From: a virus
Length of the DNA stretch: 42,876 nt
Virus record (IMG/VR): IMGVR_UViG_3300025120_000140
Location: 1-42,876 of that record
Reading direction: 5' to 3' (one strand)
In this document: positions 42,480 through 42,876 of the stretch, one piece after another
How positions within the stretch are numbered: position 1 is the first letter of the stretch
Layout of the letters: the number at the start of each line of letters is the position of its first letter
The notes under the pieces: generated by a model
Told to the model about the DNA's origin: nothing
The model's database searches: none
What the model saw: the letters and a program-made list of their open reading frames with translations, nothing else
Position numbers and translations under genes: made by a program

Positions 42480-42860
42480 TTATTTTAGTAATTCGCTCAA
42501 AGTTCCTTTATTAGCATATCTTGCAAAGTTAATGCTTATTTTTGATTGTTTTTTAGTAGGCGTGTACAGATGTTTTTGATTAGCCATAACAGCTAATCCA
42601 GAGCTAATTGAAGCATCATACTTAGTCCTATTGTTTATCTCAAATTTCGCCCAATCTTCTAAAGTCCTCATAAATGGCATTGAACCCATTTCATCTGAAT
42701 CTCTAAACGTGCCAGTAGAATCAATACCTACATATTTTTCAATATATGATTCTATTGCTGCTGCGTGAGATTGTTTTACATCTTCTGATGAATTAGGAAT
42801 CCCACCTAATTCTTTTTCTGTTTTAGAAAGTTTGTTATATGTTTTGTCTGGTCTGTTCAT
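42480..42860 (-). CDS. Protein of unknown function upstream of the portal (126 aa)
   Basis: Basic, helical; MNRPDKTYNKLSKTEKELGG start and KKQSKISINFARYANKGTL near the end. One base pair separates its stop from the portal ATG. In this slot other podoviruses have small packaging proteins, but I see no HTH or terminase motif. The 16 bases to the right edge contain the end of another frame (possible TAG at 42862-42864 on the minus strand), perhaps the terminase. Confidence 0.55.
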   Translation of the reverse strand: MNRPDKTYNKLSKTEKELGGIPNSSEDVKQSHAAAIESYIEKYVGIDSTGTFRDSDEMGSMPFMRTLEDWAKFEINNRTKYDASISSGLAVMANQKHLYTPTKKQSKISINFARYANKGTLSELLK

Positions 42861-42876
42861 ACTAAAACCTCGGTAT

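Noticed and set aside
1-42876. Genome-wide reassignment of TGA
   Set aside because: TGA ends the amidoligase gene just before a strong terminator and ends the gene at 12491, Trp is coded by TGG throughout, and the long late genes contain no in-frame TGA.

Overview
The window looks like most of a double-stranded DNA podovirus genome that infects a member of the Bacteroidota, probably a flavobacterium. The evidence is: (i) promoters of the Bacteroidota type (TTTG, 19-20 bp, TAnnTTTG) and starts preceded by A-rich AAAACA instead of a Shine-Dalgarno; (ii) an AT-rich genome with tightly packed, often overlapping genes; (iii) a virion module (portal, acidic scaffold, major capsid protein, tail adaptors, very long tail nozzle, cargo proteins) that resembles crAss-like and other Bacteroidota podoviruses. 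No terminase is seen. The first gene is cut by the left edge, and the right edge stops just upstream of the portal block, where terL normally sits, so the phage continues beyond the window.

Layout. 1-2.3 kb, plus strand: a peptide-modification or amide-metabolism module made of a 5'-truncated amidoligase, a class II glutamine amidotransferase and a gamma-glutamylcyclotransferase with a C-terminal zinc ribbon. The last two are in one frame, separated only by a single TGA. Around 0.87-1.15 kb lies a repeat-rich non-coding region. At 2386-2436 the sequence folds into a type III hammerhead ribozyme, placed between this module and a run of small early genes (2.46-5.45 kb).

5.4-14.7 kb, plus strand: a promoter and a structured leader, then the replication and recombination module. 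It holds two stand-alone DnaA-domain-IV-like proteins, an ERF/Rad52-like annealing protein candidate, a RecE-like exonuclease, a DUF736-like protein, iteron-like repeats directly before a primase-helicase, an SF2 helicase, a VRR-NUC nuclease and a calcineurin-like phosphoesterase.

14.7-42.9 kb, minus strand: the late virion module, meeting the early module tail to tail with a 4-base overlap. In transcription order it encodes a small protein, portal, scaffold, major capsid protein, a virion protein, a repeat-containing beta-rich protein, two tail adaptors (one interrupted by an in-frame TGA), the 1908-residue nozzle-like protein, a nozzle-associated protein, a cupin, and three probable ejected cargo proteins. 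The last of these is 2919 residues long with kinase-like and HExxH metallopeptidase-like regions. Several late genes are separated by hairpin terminators followed at once by a TATCTTTG promoter element.

The observations most worth following up are the hammerhead ribozyme, the amidoligase module with its TGA-split fusion, the giant cargo protein, a 17-bp palindromic motif found four times, the helically phased repeats before the primase, and two independent in-frame TGA codons.
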